Shown one piece after another: positions 27,109 through 36,029 of a stretch of DNA of 48,019 nucleotides. Where the stretch lies: positions 1-48,019 of the forward strand of contig QCGH01000010.1 in NCBI GenBank assembly GCA_003280005.1, read 5' to 3'. Within the stretch, counting starts at the first letter, position 1. Every line of letters begins with the position of its first letter. The notes beneath the pieces are model-generated. The model was not told the DNA's origin and did not search any database. It was given only the letters and a program-made list of their open reading frames with translations. Made by a program: the position numbers and the translations under genes. The DNA comes from Pelagibacteraceae bacterium AG-365-D07 (GTDB taxonomy: Bacteria > Pseudomonadota > Alphaproteobacteria > Pelagibacterales > Pelagibacteraceae).

Positions 27109-29322
27109 TCAATATAATGGATCGTTTTTAAAGAAATTCTTTAACTTTATTGGTTTTTGTTCCAAGATATAACGGTAAACATTATAGTTTTCTAAAACTC
27201 TTTGTACGTAATTTCTAGTTTCTTCAAATCTTATAAGTTCAATCCAATCAACATAATCAATTTGATTTTTTTGTGGATTTTTATTTATTTTTTTCCAATA
27301 TCTGACTCTTTTAGGTCCAGCATTATATGCGGCTATTGCGAAAGGGTAGGCACCATCATATTCTAAAATTAACCCAGCTATATAATGCGAACCAAGATTA
27401 ATATTATACTCTGGATCGGTAGTTAATCTAGATTTTGAATATGGAAGCTTAGCTTGTTTAGCAACAACTTTTGCGGTGTATGGCATTAACTGCATCAAAC
27501 CTTTTGCGCCTGCCCAACTATTAGCGCTAAGATCAAATTCGCTTTCTTGTCTTATAATAGATAAAATAAATGCAGTTTCAGGAATTTTTCTGCCGTTAAT
27601 ATATTTTGGTGTACTTATAATTGGATAATTATATTTATTATGAAATCTATGCGCATAAGATGCAATTTTTGAGACCTGAATTGCGAAATCATATCTACCA
27701 ATTTCTGTAGCTAGTTTAGCAGCGAGTATTTCTGTTCCTTCATTAACATTATCTAAGGCAATATGTCTCAAAATATGCTTGGCATGTTTGTCTTTATCCA
27801 ATTCATCAAGTAAATAAATAATCTTAACTAATTCATTTGAATTAAATTTTTCTATAGTATTTTTATTAACTTCTATTAAATCCTCTAGTTCAAATAATTT
27901 ATTTGGATAAATTTTCATGTGAGATAATTGACCATAATAAGTTGTTAAATATTTAGAACCTTCTTTAAACCATTCGTCTGATTTTTCTTTATTACCAAGT
28001 TTTTCATATGTCTTGCCTAACCAATAGGCCCCTCTTGATAAACTAATTGGATATGAGACATTATTATTAAAATTTAAAAAATGATCTTTTGCCAAAACTG
28101 GATCGTTTAAAAAACTTAGCGCTATCCAACCGCTCATCCATTCAGCCTCGGCATATTCTGGGCCTTCTGCTAAAGCATGTTTGCTAGATATCTTGTAAGC
28201 TAATTCATATTTCTTTTTGTAAATAAGAGATCTTGAAATTATTTCTCTTTCTTTCCACCATTTATCAGGTCTAACAAGATATTTTTTAGTATTTTTAATT
28301 GAAGTTAAAATTTCAACCGAACTATCTACTCTACCTCTCTTTCTTCTCCATTTTAATCTATCGTAGTTTAATCCCGCATCGTTTTTATATTTATTTGGTA
28401 CCTTACTTATTGCTTGATCAACACCATAGGATTTACTCATTAATAATTGTCTAGCTGTATATAAAAGTTCCTCGTCTTTTGGCAAATATCTTAACATTCT
28501 TCTTAAATCCCAGTTTTTTCCTTCCCACGCAAGATGGTCAGCCCTTTTAATATAGTCATTAGCATTTAGGTATTTTTTAAAACGCTTTCGAAAATGTATT
28601 AAATCACCTTTGGTTAAGTCAGCTGTAATCCATCCCGATTTTATTAATGAAACTCCTTTTTCAACTTGTCCAACTTTAATTAGACTTTCACCAAGCATCA
28701 TTTTTCCGTAGCCGCTCAAAGGTTCAGTTTCAGTAAACAAATTAATTATTTGATTACCGGAAACTTTATCCGATGCTAATTTGTGTTCAGCTAAATATTT
28801 AATTCGGCTTATTCTTGGAAAGTTCGAATTTTTTTTTATAAAATTGCCATATTCATTATATGTTGCTTTATTTCCAGTTGTTAATAAGTGCTTCCACTGT
28901 ATAAATTTATAAATTGATTTATCTTTAGCTTTCCATGCCTCCTTTAGAGCATCATACCATTTAGACTGCTCCATCAATTTAATTGCTCTTTTTGCTCTAA
29001 TGACATCTTTTTCAGAATAAAATTTTGATTTTTTTGGAGGTTTAATTTTTGTGACTATTACAGGTTTTGGTAATGGCAATAATACACCAGCGACCTTTGT
29101 CTCTACCTTATTAATGACTTTTTCTTCAATTTTTGGCTCTTCTATATTAGCAATAATTGGCTTTTTTTTGGGTAATAGAAAATTAATTTCGTTTAGCTCA
29201 ATATCGTACTTTTCTATTTGAGGTTTATTTTTTGGAAGAATTAACTCTGAAGCCAAAACACAATTAAAGTAGTTTACAACTATGAGATTAATTAATATTA
29301 ATTTTACTATTTTTAGGTTCAT
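27109..29322 (-). CDS. slt: Soluble lytic murein transglycosylase
   Basis: Slt cleaves peptidoglycan glycan strands in the periplasm, forming 1,6-anhydromuropeptides. From the ATG at 29322 the protein has 737 residues; the upstream TTG at 29343 is rejected because it spoils the signal peptide. The N-terminus is hydrophobic (IVKLILINLIVVNYF). A Pro/Lys-rich stretch follows with three copies of an LPxxKPxI motif. A long alpha-helical superhelix (about 80-560) precedes the C-terminal SLT domain, with the catalytic Glu593 in IIRQESEFDLSANSWAGAKG and AIAAYNAGPKRVRYW. It is divergent from dapA with 39 bases between starts, an alphaproteobacterial arrangement. Confidence 0.94.
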   Translation of the reverse strand: MNLKIVKLILINLIVVNYFNCVLASELILPKNKPQIEKYDIELNEINFLLPKKKPIIANIEEPKIEEKVINKVETKVAGVLLPLPKPVIVTKIKPPKKSKFYSEKDVIRAKRAIKLMEQSKWYDALKEAWKAKDKSIYKFIQWKHLLTTGNKATYNEYGNFIKKNSNFPRISRIKYLAEHKLASDKVSGNQIINLFTETEPLSGYGKMMLGESLIKVGQVEKGVSLIKSGWITADLTKGDLIHFRKRFKKYLNANDYIKRADHLAWEGKNWDLRRMLRYLPKDEELLYTARQLLMSKSYGVDQAISKVPNKYKNDAGLNYDRLKWRRKRGRVDSSVEILTSIKNTKKYLVRPDKWWKEREIISRSLIYKKKYELAYKISSKHALAEGPEYAEAEWMSGWIALSFLNDPVLAKDHFLNFNNNVSYPISLSRGAYWLGKTYEKLGNKEKSDEWFKEGSKYLTTYYGQLSHMKIYPNKLFELEDLIEVNKNTIEKFNSNELVKIIYLLDELDKDKHAKHILRHIALDNVNEGTEILAAKLATEIGRYDFAIQVSKIASYAHRFHNKYNYPIISTPKYINGRKIPETAFILSIIRQESEFDLSANSWAGAKGLMQLMPYTAKVVAKQAKLPYSKSRLTTDPEYNINLGSHYIAGLILEYDGAYPFAIAAYNAGPKRVRYWKKINKNPQKNQIDYVDWIELIRFEETRNYVQRVLENYNVYRYILEQKPIKLKNFFKNDPLY

Positions 29323-29361
29323 AAATTTATAATGAATCTGCAATTTATGTTATAAGGATTT

Positions 29362-30243
29362 ATGTTTAAAGGTTCAAATGTTGCATTAATAACGCCATTC
29401 ATAAATAATAAAGTGGATGAGGAAAAATACATCAAAATAATCAATTTTCATCTTGAAAATGGTACTAACGGTCTTGTGCCGGTAGGTACAACAGGAGAGT
29501 CTCCAACTTTGTCCCACGATGAACACCAAAAGTTAATAGAATTATGTATTAAAGAGTCAAACGGCAGAATTCCTGTAATTGCAGGTACTGGATCTAATTC
29601 TACAGAGGAGGCAATTTCATTAACTAAACATGCTGAAAAGGCTGGCGCAGATGCTGCCCTAATAGTAACTCCTTATTATAACAAGCCAACTCAGGAAGGT
29701 TTATATCAACACTACAAAGCGATAAACGATAACTGCGGCATTCCGATAATTATTTACAATATTCCTTCTAGATCTGTAATTGATATGTCCGTTGATACTA
29801 TGGCAAGACTCTTTGAATTGAAAAATATAGTTGGAGTTAAAGATGCAACTGGAGATCTAGATAGAGTGGATCAACAAAAAATAAAAATGGGAGAAGAGTT
29901 TATTCAATTAACTGGTAACGATGATAACGCATTTGAATTTAATAAAAGAGGCGGTGTTGGAACTATAAGTGTTACTGCTAATATAGCGCCAAAAATGTGT
30001 TCTGACTTTCAAAAATTTTCTAAATCAAAAAATCCAAATGATTTTAAAGAAGCAGAAAGACTCGATGAAATCCTTCAACCAATCCATAAAAATTTATTTA
30101 TAGAAAGTAATCCATCGCCAGTAAAATATGTTGCTAAATTAATGGGACTTTGCGATGACGCTGTTAGATTACCGTTAGTTACTTGTACGAATGAAACAAA
30201 AAAAATTTTAGAAGATATATCAAAAAAAGCCCAACTTATTTAA
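29362..30243 (+). CDS. dapA: 4-hydroxy-tetrahydrodipicolinate synthase
   Basis: DapA condenses pyruvate with aspartate semialdehyde, the first committed step to diaminopimelate and lysine. The Schiff-base lysine is Lys160 in VGVKDATGDLDR. The catalytic Tyr lies in IIIYNIPSRSV near residue 132, and PVGTTGESPTLS carries the Thr-Thr-Tyr triad threonines. The length of 293 is normal. AAGGA four to eight bases before the ATG serves as ribosome binding site, and a TATAAT at 29328-29333 lies in the divergent gap with slt. smpB follows three bases after the stop. Confidence 0.96.
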   Translation: MFKGSNVALITPFINNKVDEEKYIKIINFHLENGTNGLVPVGTTGESPTLSHDEHQKLIELCIKESNGRIPVIAGTGSNSTEEAISLTKHAEKAGADAALIVTPYYNKPTQEGLYQHYKAINDNCGIPIIIYNIPSRSVIDMSVDTMARLFELKNIVGVKDATGDLDRVDQQKIKMGEEFIQLTGNDDNAFEFNKRGGVGTISVTANIAPKMCSDFQKFSKSKNPNDFKEAERLDEILQPIHKNLFIESNPSPVKYVAKLMGLCDDAVRLPLVTCTNETKKILEDISKKAQLI

Positions 30244-30246
30244 TTA

Positions 30247-30717
30247 ATGAATATAAAAAAAAACAATGGTTTAAAAATCATTTGTTTGAATAGAAAAGCA
30301 AGCTTCAATTATTTTTTAATTGATTTTTTCGAAGCCGGGATCGTTCTTAGAGGTTCAGAAATTAAATCAGTAAGAAACGGTAAAGTTAGCATTGCAGATT
30401 CTTATGGGATTGAAAAACATGGGGAAATATATTTAATTAATTCGCACATACCTATTTATAAGGAAGCAAGTTATATTAACCACAATCCTTATGCTGAAAG
30501 AAAATTATTATTAAATAAACGTGAGATAAGTAAATTAATTGGTAAAATGAACCAAGATGGTCTTACGTTGGTACCTACGAAAATGTATTTTAAAAAAGGC
30601 AAGGCAAAAATAGAAATTGCAGTAGGAAAGGGTAAAAAAAACTTTGACAAACGTCAGACAAAAAAAACAAGAGATTGGAACCGTGATAAATCAAGATATT
30701 TTAGAAAAACAAGCTAA
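30247..30717 (+). CDS. smpB: SsrA-binding protein SmpB
   Basis: SmpB binds tmRNA and brings it to stalled ribosomes for trans-translation. Conserved elements are [59 protein letters not shown] and [11 protein letters not shown]. The basic C-terminal tail ([15 protein letters not shown]) becomes helical in the ribosomal mRNA channel. The length of 156 is typical. The gene lies downstream of dapA as in many alphaproteobacteria. Its last 35 bases overlap the start of folK if folK uses its GTG. The tmRNA gene itself is not in the window. Confidence 0.96.
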   Translation: MNIKKNNGLKIICLNRKASFNYFLIDFFEAGIVLRGSEIKSVRNGKVSIADSYGIEKHGEIYLINSHIPIYKEASYINHNPYAERKLLLNKREISKLIGKMNQDGLTLVPTKMYFKKGKAKIEIAVGKGKKNFDKRQTKKTRDWNRDKSRYFRKTS

Positions 30718-31210
30718 ATCAAGTTATTTAGGCATTGGATCAAATTTAGGTAATAAATTATCTAATATTGAAGCGGCGAAAAATTTATTAATAAAAAATA
30801 ATGTTTACATTGAAGAAAGCTCGAGTTTCTATGAAACTCCATCTTGGCCAAATAAAAGATTTCCAAAATTTTTAAATATAATTATTAAAATTAATACAAA
30901 TTTATCCTTAATTGATCTTTTTCTTACAATTAAAAGTATTGAAAAAAAAATTGGAAGGAAAAATGCTTTAAGAAATTATCCTAGAGTATGCGATATTGAT
31001 ATTATTGATTTTAAAGGTTTGATTGCAAAAAAACGTATAAATAATCATTTAATTGAAGTGCCACACCCCAGAATGAATAGCAGAAACTTTGTAATTTTCC
31101 CTCTTTTTGAGGTAAATAAAACGTGGATACATCCTAAAACAAAAGCAAATATTAGCAGTATAATCAATCAATTTAGCAACAGTGGCTTTTCTGGCATTAG
31201 AATTGTATAG
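30683..31210 (+). CDS. folK: 6-hydroxymethyl-7,8-dihydropterin pyrophosphokinase
   Basis: HPPK transfers pyrophosphate from ATP to hydroxymethyl-dihydropterin in folate synthesis. The family signature [11 protein letters not shown] is followed by SSFYETPSW. The metal-binding CDIDIIDF and [18 protein letters not shown] are also intact. No ATG exists at the 5' end. A GTG at 30683 gives 175 residues and a 35-base overlap with smpB; a TTG at 30644 would add 13 residues. I prefer the GTG because homologues begin only a few residues before YLG. rsh follows after 21 bases. The start is the uncertain part, not the function. Confidence 0.9.
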   Translation: MINQDILEKQAKSSYLGIGSNLGNKLSNIEAAKNLLIKNNVYIEESSSFYETPSWPNKRFPKFLNIIIKINTNLSLIDLFLTIKSIEKKIGRKNALRNYPRVCDIDIIDFKGLIAKKRINNHLIEVPHPRMNSRNFVIFPLFEVNKTWIHPKTKANISSIINQFSNSGFSGIRIV

Positions 31211-31231
31211 ATTTAATGATATAATGTATCA

Positions 31232-32977
31232 ATGTTAAAATCAGATGATTTAATAAATAAAATAAAAGTTTATAACAAATTTTTAAACCCAAAAACTTTA
31301 ACAAAGGCTTATGAATTTGCAGTAAAAGCTCACGCTGATCAAAAAAGACATTCAGGTGATCCGTATGTTATTCACCCAGTTGCTGTAGCCGATATTTTGA
31401 CAGAATTAAAACTTGATAGCGCAACAATTGCTACTGGATTGCTTCATGATACAATTGAAGATACTCATGCCACTTATAATACAATTGTAGAAGAGTTTGG
31501 CACTGAAGTTGCGGATTTGGTTGATGGAGTAACTAAAATTAGCGTTCTTGAAAACCAAGCAAACACTTCAACAAAAGCTGAAAATTTTCGAAAATTAATT
31601 TTAGCTACATCAAAAGATATAAGAGTTTTACTTGTTAAGCTTGCCGATAGACTTCATAATATGAGGACTATCGATGCGATAAGTAATTTTGATAAAAAGG
31701 AGCGAATAGCAAAAGAAACTATGGAAATTTATGCACCACTAGCAGATAGAATGGGTATGAACAGAATTAGAGATGAACTGGAAGATCTATCATTTGGAGT
31801 TCTTAATTTTAAAGCAAAAAAAATGATTAAGGATAGACTTAATGAAATAAAAGAAAATAATTTACTAAACTTTAAAAATTTATCAGAGGATTTTCAAAAA
31901 CTTTTAATTAAAAATAATCTAGAAAGTAAAATTTTTGGAAGAGAGAAAACTACTTTTTCTATTTGGAGAAAAATTCAAAAAAAACGTACATCCTTAGAAC
32001 AGATAACAGATATAATGGGTTTTAGAATTATTCTTAATAGTATTGAAGATTGCTATAAAGCACTTGGTATATTTCACTCTAATTATAATTGTATACCAGG
32101 TAGGTTTAAAGATTATATTTCCTCACCAAAAATAAATAATTATCAATCAATTCATACATCAATAATTGGACCAAATAAAAGACCTATCGAAATCCAATTA
32201 AGAACAATGTCGATGCACGAATTTGCTCAAAGAGGTATCGCATCTCATTGGCAATATAAATCATCTGAAAAAATAAACTCTTTAACCTGGAAGGAATATG
32301 ACTGGTTGGCTGATTTAGTTGAAATATTAGATAAAAATGAAAATCCTGAGGATTTTTATGAATATACAAAACTACAAATGTTTCAAGATAATGTATTTTG
32401 CTTCACACCAAAAGGATCGGTTATAAAATTACCTAAAGATGCTACCCCAATAGATTTTGCATATGCAGTTCATACTCAAGTTGGAGATACTGCTATTGGA
32501 TGTGAAATAAACGGTAAAGATAGCCCAATTCAATCAGTGTTAAGAAACGGTGATGTTGTTAAAATTATAACATCTAAAAAAGTTTCTCCGTCTTTACATT
32601 GGATTAGTACTACAAAAACAGGAAAGGCAAGAGCGGCTATTAGGAGATATTGGCAATATAGAGAAAATAAAAAACCGCAAAAGGTAAAACAATATAATAC
32701 TACACTATGGTTATCGTTACCTGATAAACCTGGTCAATTAGGAGATGTCACAACTCTTATAGGCCAAAATAAAATGAATATTTCAAACGTGGAAATGGTT
32801 GAAAAAACAAAAAATACTATAAACTTTAGATTTAATTTAATAATTAATGACTTGAAAAACTTTACAAATTTAATCAGTGAGCTAAAACAAAAAGAATTAA
32901 ATTTCAAAATTATTAGACATAAAAACAAAAAATATGCTTTCTTTAAAAAACTCTTTAGCGGTTTTAAAAAAAACTGA
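31232..32977 (+). CDS. rsh: Rel/Spo homologue: (p)ppGpp synthetase/hydrolase, compact form
   Basis: The enzyme makes and degrades the alarmone (p)ppGpp. The HD hydrolase domain has RHSGDPYVIHPVAVAD and LLHDTIEDT (His72-Asp73). The synthetase domain carries REKTTFSIWRKIQ, DIMGFRI, PGRFKDYIS, NNYQSIHTS and IEIQLRT, so both activities look intact. A TGS domain lies at about 385-445 (VFCFTPKGSVIKLP). A C-terminal ACT-like domain lies at about 489-575 (LSLPDKPGQLGDVTTLIG). At 581 residues it is well short of the usual 700 or more, and only about 45 residues separate TGS from ACT, so most of the helical and zinc-finger regions are missing. pyrE overlaps its end by 44 bases. Confidence 0.93.
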   Translation: MLKSDDLINKIKVYNKFLNPKTLTKAYEFAVKAHADQKRHSGDPYVIHPVAVADILTELKLDSATIATGLLHDTIEDTHATYNTIVEEFGTEVADLVDGVTKISVLENQANTSTKAENFRKLILATSKDIRVLLVKLADRLHNMRTIDAISNFDKKERIAKETMEIYAPLADRMGMNRIRDELEDLSFGVLNFKAKKMIKDRLNEIKENNLLNFKNLSEDFQKLLIKNNLESKIFGREKTTFSIWRKIQKKRTSLEQITDIMGFRIILNSIEDCYKALGIFHSNYNCIPGRFKDYISSPKINNYQSIHTSIIGPNKRPIEIQLRTMSMHEFAQRGIASHWQYKSSEKINSLTWKEYDWLADLVEILDKNENPEDFYEYTKLQMFQDNVFCFTPKGSVIKLPKDATPIDFAYAVHTQVGDTAIGCEINGKDSPIQSVLRNGDVVKIITSKKVSPSLHWISTTKTGKARAAIRRYWQYRENKKPQKVKQYNTTLWLSLPDKPGQLGDVTTLIGQNKMNISNVEMVEKTKNTINFRFNLIINDLKNFTNLISELKQKELNFKIIRHKNKKYAFFKKLFSGFKKN

Positions 32978-33521
32978 AGCATTAAAAGAGGGGCATTTTA
33001 TCCTTTCTTCTGGCTTACATTCACCCAAATATGTTCAATGTGCTAAACTTTTAAGTTTTCCAAAAAAAGCTGAGAAACTTTGCAAATCATTGGCTTCAAA
33101 AATTAAAAAAAAATTTAAAAAAATAGATATAATTTTAGCTCCTGCAATGGGTGGAATAGTTATAGGCTATGAAATTGGTAGAATTTTAAAACTAGAAACA
33201 ATTTTTTGTGAAAGAGTAAACGGTATTTTTAAGTTAAGAAGAGGGTTTAAAATTAAACCTAAGTCAAAAGTATTGATAGTTGAAGATGTAATCACAACCG
33301 GCAAATCAAGTTTAGAGTGTGTTAAATTAATAAAAAAATCTAATTCAAATTTAGTGGGCTTTGCATGCATAATTGATAGATCTAATAAAAAACAATTAAA
33401 AATTAATAAAAAAATTGTTTCTCAAGTAAAATTAAATATTCCAACATATAATAAAAAAAATATTCCCGAGTCTTTAAAAAAAATTCCTGTTACATCACCT
33501 GGTAGTAGAAGGATAAAATGA
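32934..33521 (+). CDS. pyrE: Orotate phosphoribosyltransferase
   Basis: PyrE joins orotate to PRPP to give OMP in pyrimidine synthesis. The N-terminus ALKEGHFILSSGLHSPKYVQ is diagnostic. The central APAMGGIVIGYEIGR and the PRPP-binding loop VLIVEDVITTGKSS are intact. The length of 195 fits. The ATG at 32934 lies inside rsh, giving an unusually long 44-base overlap in another frame. The residues after it (SLKNSLAVLKKTEAL) match the helix expected before EGHF, so the start is well supported. The pdxJ start overlaps its stop by four bases. Confidence 0.95.
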   Translation: MLSLKNSLAVLKKTEALKEGHFILSSGLHSPKYVQCAKLLSFPKKAEKLCKSLASKIKKKFKKIDIILAPAMGGIVIGYEIGRILKLETIFCERVNGIFKLRRGFKIKPKSKVLIVEDVITTGKSSLECVKLIKKSNSNLVGFACIIDRSNKKQLKINKKIVSQVKLNIPTYNKKNIPESLKKIPVTSPGSRRIK

Positions 33522-34237
33522 TAAATCTTGGTGTTAACATAGATCATGTAGCCACTGTAAGAAATGCTAGAGGGGAAAAACATCCTAATCCCTCAACAGC
33601 AGCAAAAAATGCTATTAAATTTGGAGCTAATTCTATTACTATTCATTTAAGAGAAGATAGAAGACATATAAACGATAATGATTTAAAAATTATTTCCTCA
33701 ATAAAAAGAATTCCTTTAAATCTTGAAATAGCTGCTAATTCTAAAATGCTTAAGATTGCACTGAAGTATAAACCCAATTATGTCTGCCTTGTGCCAGAAA
33801 AAAGACAAGAAATAACTACAGAAGGAGGTTTAAATTTAAAAAAAAATAAAAAAAAAATAAAGCATGCAGTACAAAAATTAAATAACTCAAAAATAAGAAC
33901 CAGTTTATTCATTAATCCATCAATTAACGATATAAAAATGGCTTATGAAATAGGATCTGATTGTGTAGAAATACATACGGGCAAAATTTCAAACTTGATC
34001 AAAGCTAAAAAAAACTTTAAAAAAGAATTTGTAAAAATAAAAAAATGTGCAATTTTTGCTAAGTCATTAAATTTAAAAGTTCATGCAGGTCATGGGCTTG
34101 ATTATAAGACCACTAAAACTCTTAATCAAATTAAACAAATAACTGAATATAATATTGGACATTTTATAATTGGCGAGTCAATTCAGCATGGTTTAAAAAA
34201 AGTAATTAAAAAGTTTATAAAAATTTTAAAAAAGTAA
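33518..34237 (+). CDS. pdxJ: Pyridoxine 5'-phosphate synthase
   Basis: PdxJ condenses 1-deoxyxylulose 5-phosphate with 3-amino-2-oxopropyl phosphate to make pyridoxine 5'-phosphate. The N-terminus NLGVNIDHVATVRNARG, the HLREDRRHI motif, CLVPEKRQEITTEGGL, and VHAGHGLDY with GESIQHGL at the end are all conserved. The length of 239 is usual. It overlaps pyrE by four bases and precedes acpS by three bases. The order pdxJ-acpS-lepB-rnc is typical for alphaproteobacteria. Confidence 0.96.
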   Translation: MINLGVNIDHVATVRNARGEKHPNPSTAAKNAIKFGANSITIHLREDRRHINDNDLKIISSIKRIPLNLEIAANSKMLKIALKYKPNYVCLVPEKRQEITTEGGLNLKKNKKKIKHAVQKLNNSKIRTSLFINPSINDIKMAYEIGSDCVEIHTGKISNLIKAKKNFKKEFVKIKKCAIFAKSLNLKVHAGHGLDYKTTKTLNQIKQITEYNIGHFIIGESIQHGLKKVIKKFIKILKK

Positions 34238-34240
34238 ATA

Positions 34241-34627
34241 ATGTCAATAATTGGTATAGGTGTAGATATAGTTAACAATGATAGATTAAAAAAACTTATA
34301 AAAAACAAGAAATTTCTAAAAAGAGTTTTTACAAATATTGAACAAAAAAAATCTATAAAATTGAAGAATAAATTGAATTATTATTCAAAAAGATTTGCCG
34401 CTAAAGAAGCATTTTCTAAGGCTGCAGGACTTGGTATTTCTAAATTTCTTAACTTTAAAGATATAGAAATTAACAATGACAAAAATGGAAAACCCTCAAT
34501 AAATCTTAATAAATTGTCAACCTCATATTTAAATAAAAAATTCAAGGTAAAATCATTTAAAACCAACCTATCAATTTCTGATGAAAAAAAATACTCAATA
34601 GCATATGTAATAATTGAAAAAAAATGA
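34241..34627 (+). CDS. acpS: Holo-[acyl-carrier-protein] synthase
   Basis: AcpS transfers 4'-phosphopantetheine from CoA to the serine of apo-ACP. The N-terminal metal-binding IGIGVDIVNNDRL and the signature RFAAKEAFSKAAGLGI are present. NDKNGKPSINL and LSISDEKKYSIAYVI also match the family. The length of 128 residues is normal. It overlaps lepB by four bases. Pantetheine for this reaction comes from the pathway to which panC in this window belongs. Confidence 0.95.
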   Translation: MSIIGIGVDIVNNDRLKKLIKNKKFLKRVFTNIEQKKSIKLKNKLNYYSKRFAAKEAFSKAAGLGISKFLNFKDIEINNDKNGKPSINLNKLSTSYLNKKFKVKSFKTNLSISDEKKYSIAYVIIEKK

Positions 34628-35358
34628 TAAAAAAAAGTACAATAATTGATAATTTTAAAACTCTAATTTATGCCTTGATTATTGCAATTATTATTAGATC
34701 CTTATTAATTCAACCCTTTTATATCCCATCTTCATCTATGGAACTTAATCTTTTAGTTGGTGATAGATTGTTTGTAACAAAATATTCTTATGGGTACAGC
34801 AAACATTCATTTCCATTTAGTCCTCCAATAATTAATAATAGAATCTTTGAAAGTGAGGCAAATAGGGGAGATATTATAGTATTTAAGACACCATCTGACA
34901 ACAGAACCGACTATATCAAAAGATTAATCGGACTACCTGGAGACACGATACAATTTATAAATGGTGAGTTATATATAAATAATAATCAAGTTATAAGGAC
35001 ATTAATAAATAACCAAGAAAAATTATATTGTGGCAATCAACAAATTAACGTTTCAACGTTTCAAGAAAAGCTTCCTAATAATAAATCTTACATTGTTTCT
35101 TATCGAAATGATATTTCATTTCAAAATTCAGATAAGTACAAGGTTCCTAAGGACCACTATTTTTTCTTAGGTGATAATAGAGATTGTTCAAAAGATAGCA
35201 GATATTTATCAGAGGTTGGCTATGTTCACAGAAATAATCTTGTTGGAAAAGCTCAAATTTTATTTTTTTCTACAAATATAAAAAAAGGTAGTATTTTTCA
35301 AATTTGGAAATGGCCAAATATAATAAGATATGAAAGATTTTTTAAAAGGATTAATTAA
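34624..35358 (+). CDS. lepB: Signal peptidase I
   Basis: LepB removes signal peptides from exported proteins at the periplasmic face. One N-terminal membrane helix is visible (residues 12-28, TLIYALIIAIIIRSLLI). The catalytic Ser lies in YIPSSSMELNLLVGD (about residue 38). The general-base Lys lies in DNRTDYIKRLIGLPGD (about residue 99). The GDNRDCSKDSRY box near residue 190 is conserved. The length of 244 is typical of alphaproteobacteria. It overlaps acpS by four bases and shares one base with rnc. Confidence 0.96.
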   Translation: MIKKSTIIDNFKTLIYALIIAIIIRSLLIQPFYIPSSSMELNLLVGDRLFVTKYSYGYSKHSFPFSPPIINNRIFESEANRGDIIVFKTPSDNRTDYIKRLIGLPGDTIQFINGELYINNNQVIRTLINNQEKLYCGNQQINVSTFQEKLPNNKSYIVSYRNDISFQNSDKYKVPKDHYFFLGDNRDCSKDSRYLSEVGYVHRNNLVGKAQILFFSTNIKKGSIFQIWKWPNIIRYERFFKRIN

Positions 35359-36029
35359 TGAAAAAAAACATTAGTAAACTGGAACAAAATTTAGGTTTTA
35401 AAATAAATAATTTAGAACTTTATATTAAAGCAATCACACATAAAAGTGCTGACAAAAATTCGAATTATGAAAAGTTAGAATTTTTAGGTGATAGGGTTTT
35501 AGGACTTTGTATTTCTAAAAAATTATTAGAAATATTTCCCAACGAAAAAGAGGGTATCTTAGATAAAAAGCTAGCATCACTTGTGAATAAAAATAAATGT
35601 TTTGAAGTAGGACAACAACTTAAATTGGATAAATATATAAAAATTGGGAATCTAAGATTAAAGAACCAAATAATAGAAAAAAAAATTGTTTCTGATTCTT
35701 GCGAAGCATTAATAGGTGCTATATATCTGGATAAAGGTTTCGATTTTGTTGAGAAATTCATTCTAAAAAATTGGGTAGATCATATTAATGATAAAAATAT
35801 TACCATAGTCGACTCAAAAACAAAACTACAAGAATATTCATTAAAAAAATTTAAAATTTTACCAATATATAAATTTATTTCAGATACTGGACCAAAGCAT
35901 AAACCTAAATTTAAAGTAGCTGTTAAAACTAAAGATACGACTTTTGTAGAAGCCGAGGGAGCATCAAAAAAATTAGCCCAACAAGCTGCTGCTTATAAAT
36001 TATTAAATATTTTAGAAAAACAAAAATGA
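35358..36029 (+). CDS. rnc: Ribonuclease III
   Basis: RNase III cleaves double-stranded RNA in rRNA maturation and mRNA turnover. The endonuclease domain has YEKLEFLGDRVLGLCISK (the metal-binding Glu and Asp) and SDSCEALIGAIYLDKG. The double-stranded RNA-binding domain (about 150-220) has KTKLQEYSLKK, GPKHKPKFKVAV and GASKKLAQQAAAYKLL. The length of 223 is typical. It overlaps recO by four bases. The era GTPase gene, which usually lies between rnc and recO, is not present here. Confidence 0.96.
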   Translation: MKKNISKLEQNLGFKINNLELYIKAITHKSADKNSNYEKLEFLGDRVLGLCISKKLLEIFPNEKEGILDKKLASLVNKNKCFEVGQQLKLDKYIKIGNLRLKNQIIEKKIVSDSCEALIGAIYLDKGFDFVEKFILKNWVDHINDKNITIVDSKTKLQEYSLKKFKILPIYKFISDTGPKHKPKFKVAVKTKDTTFVEAEGASKKLAQQAAAYKLLNILEKQK

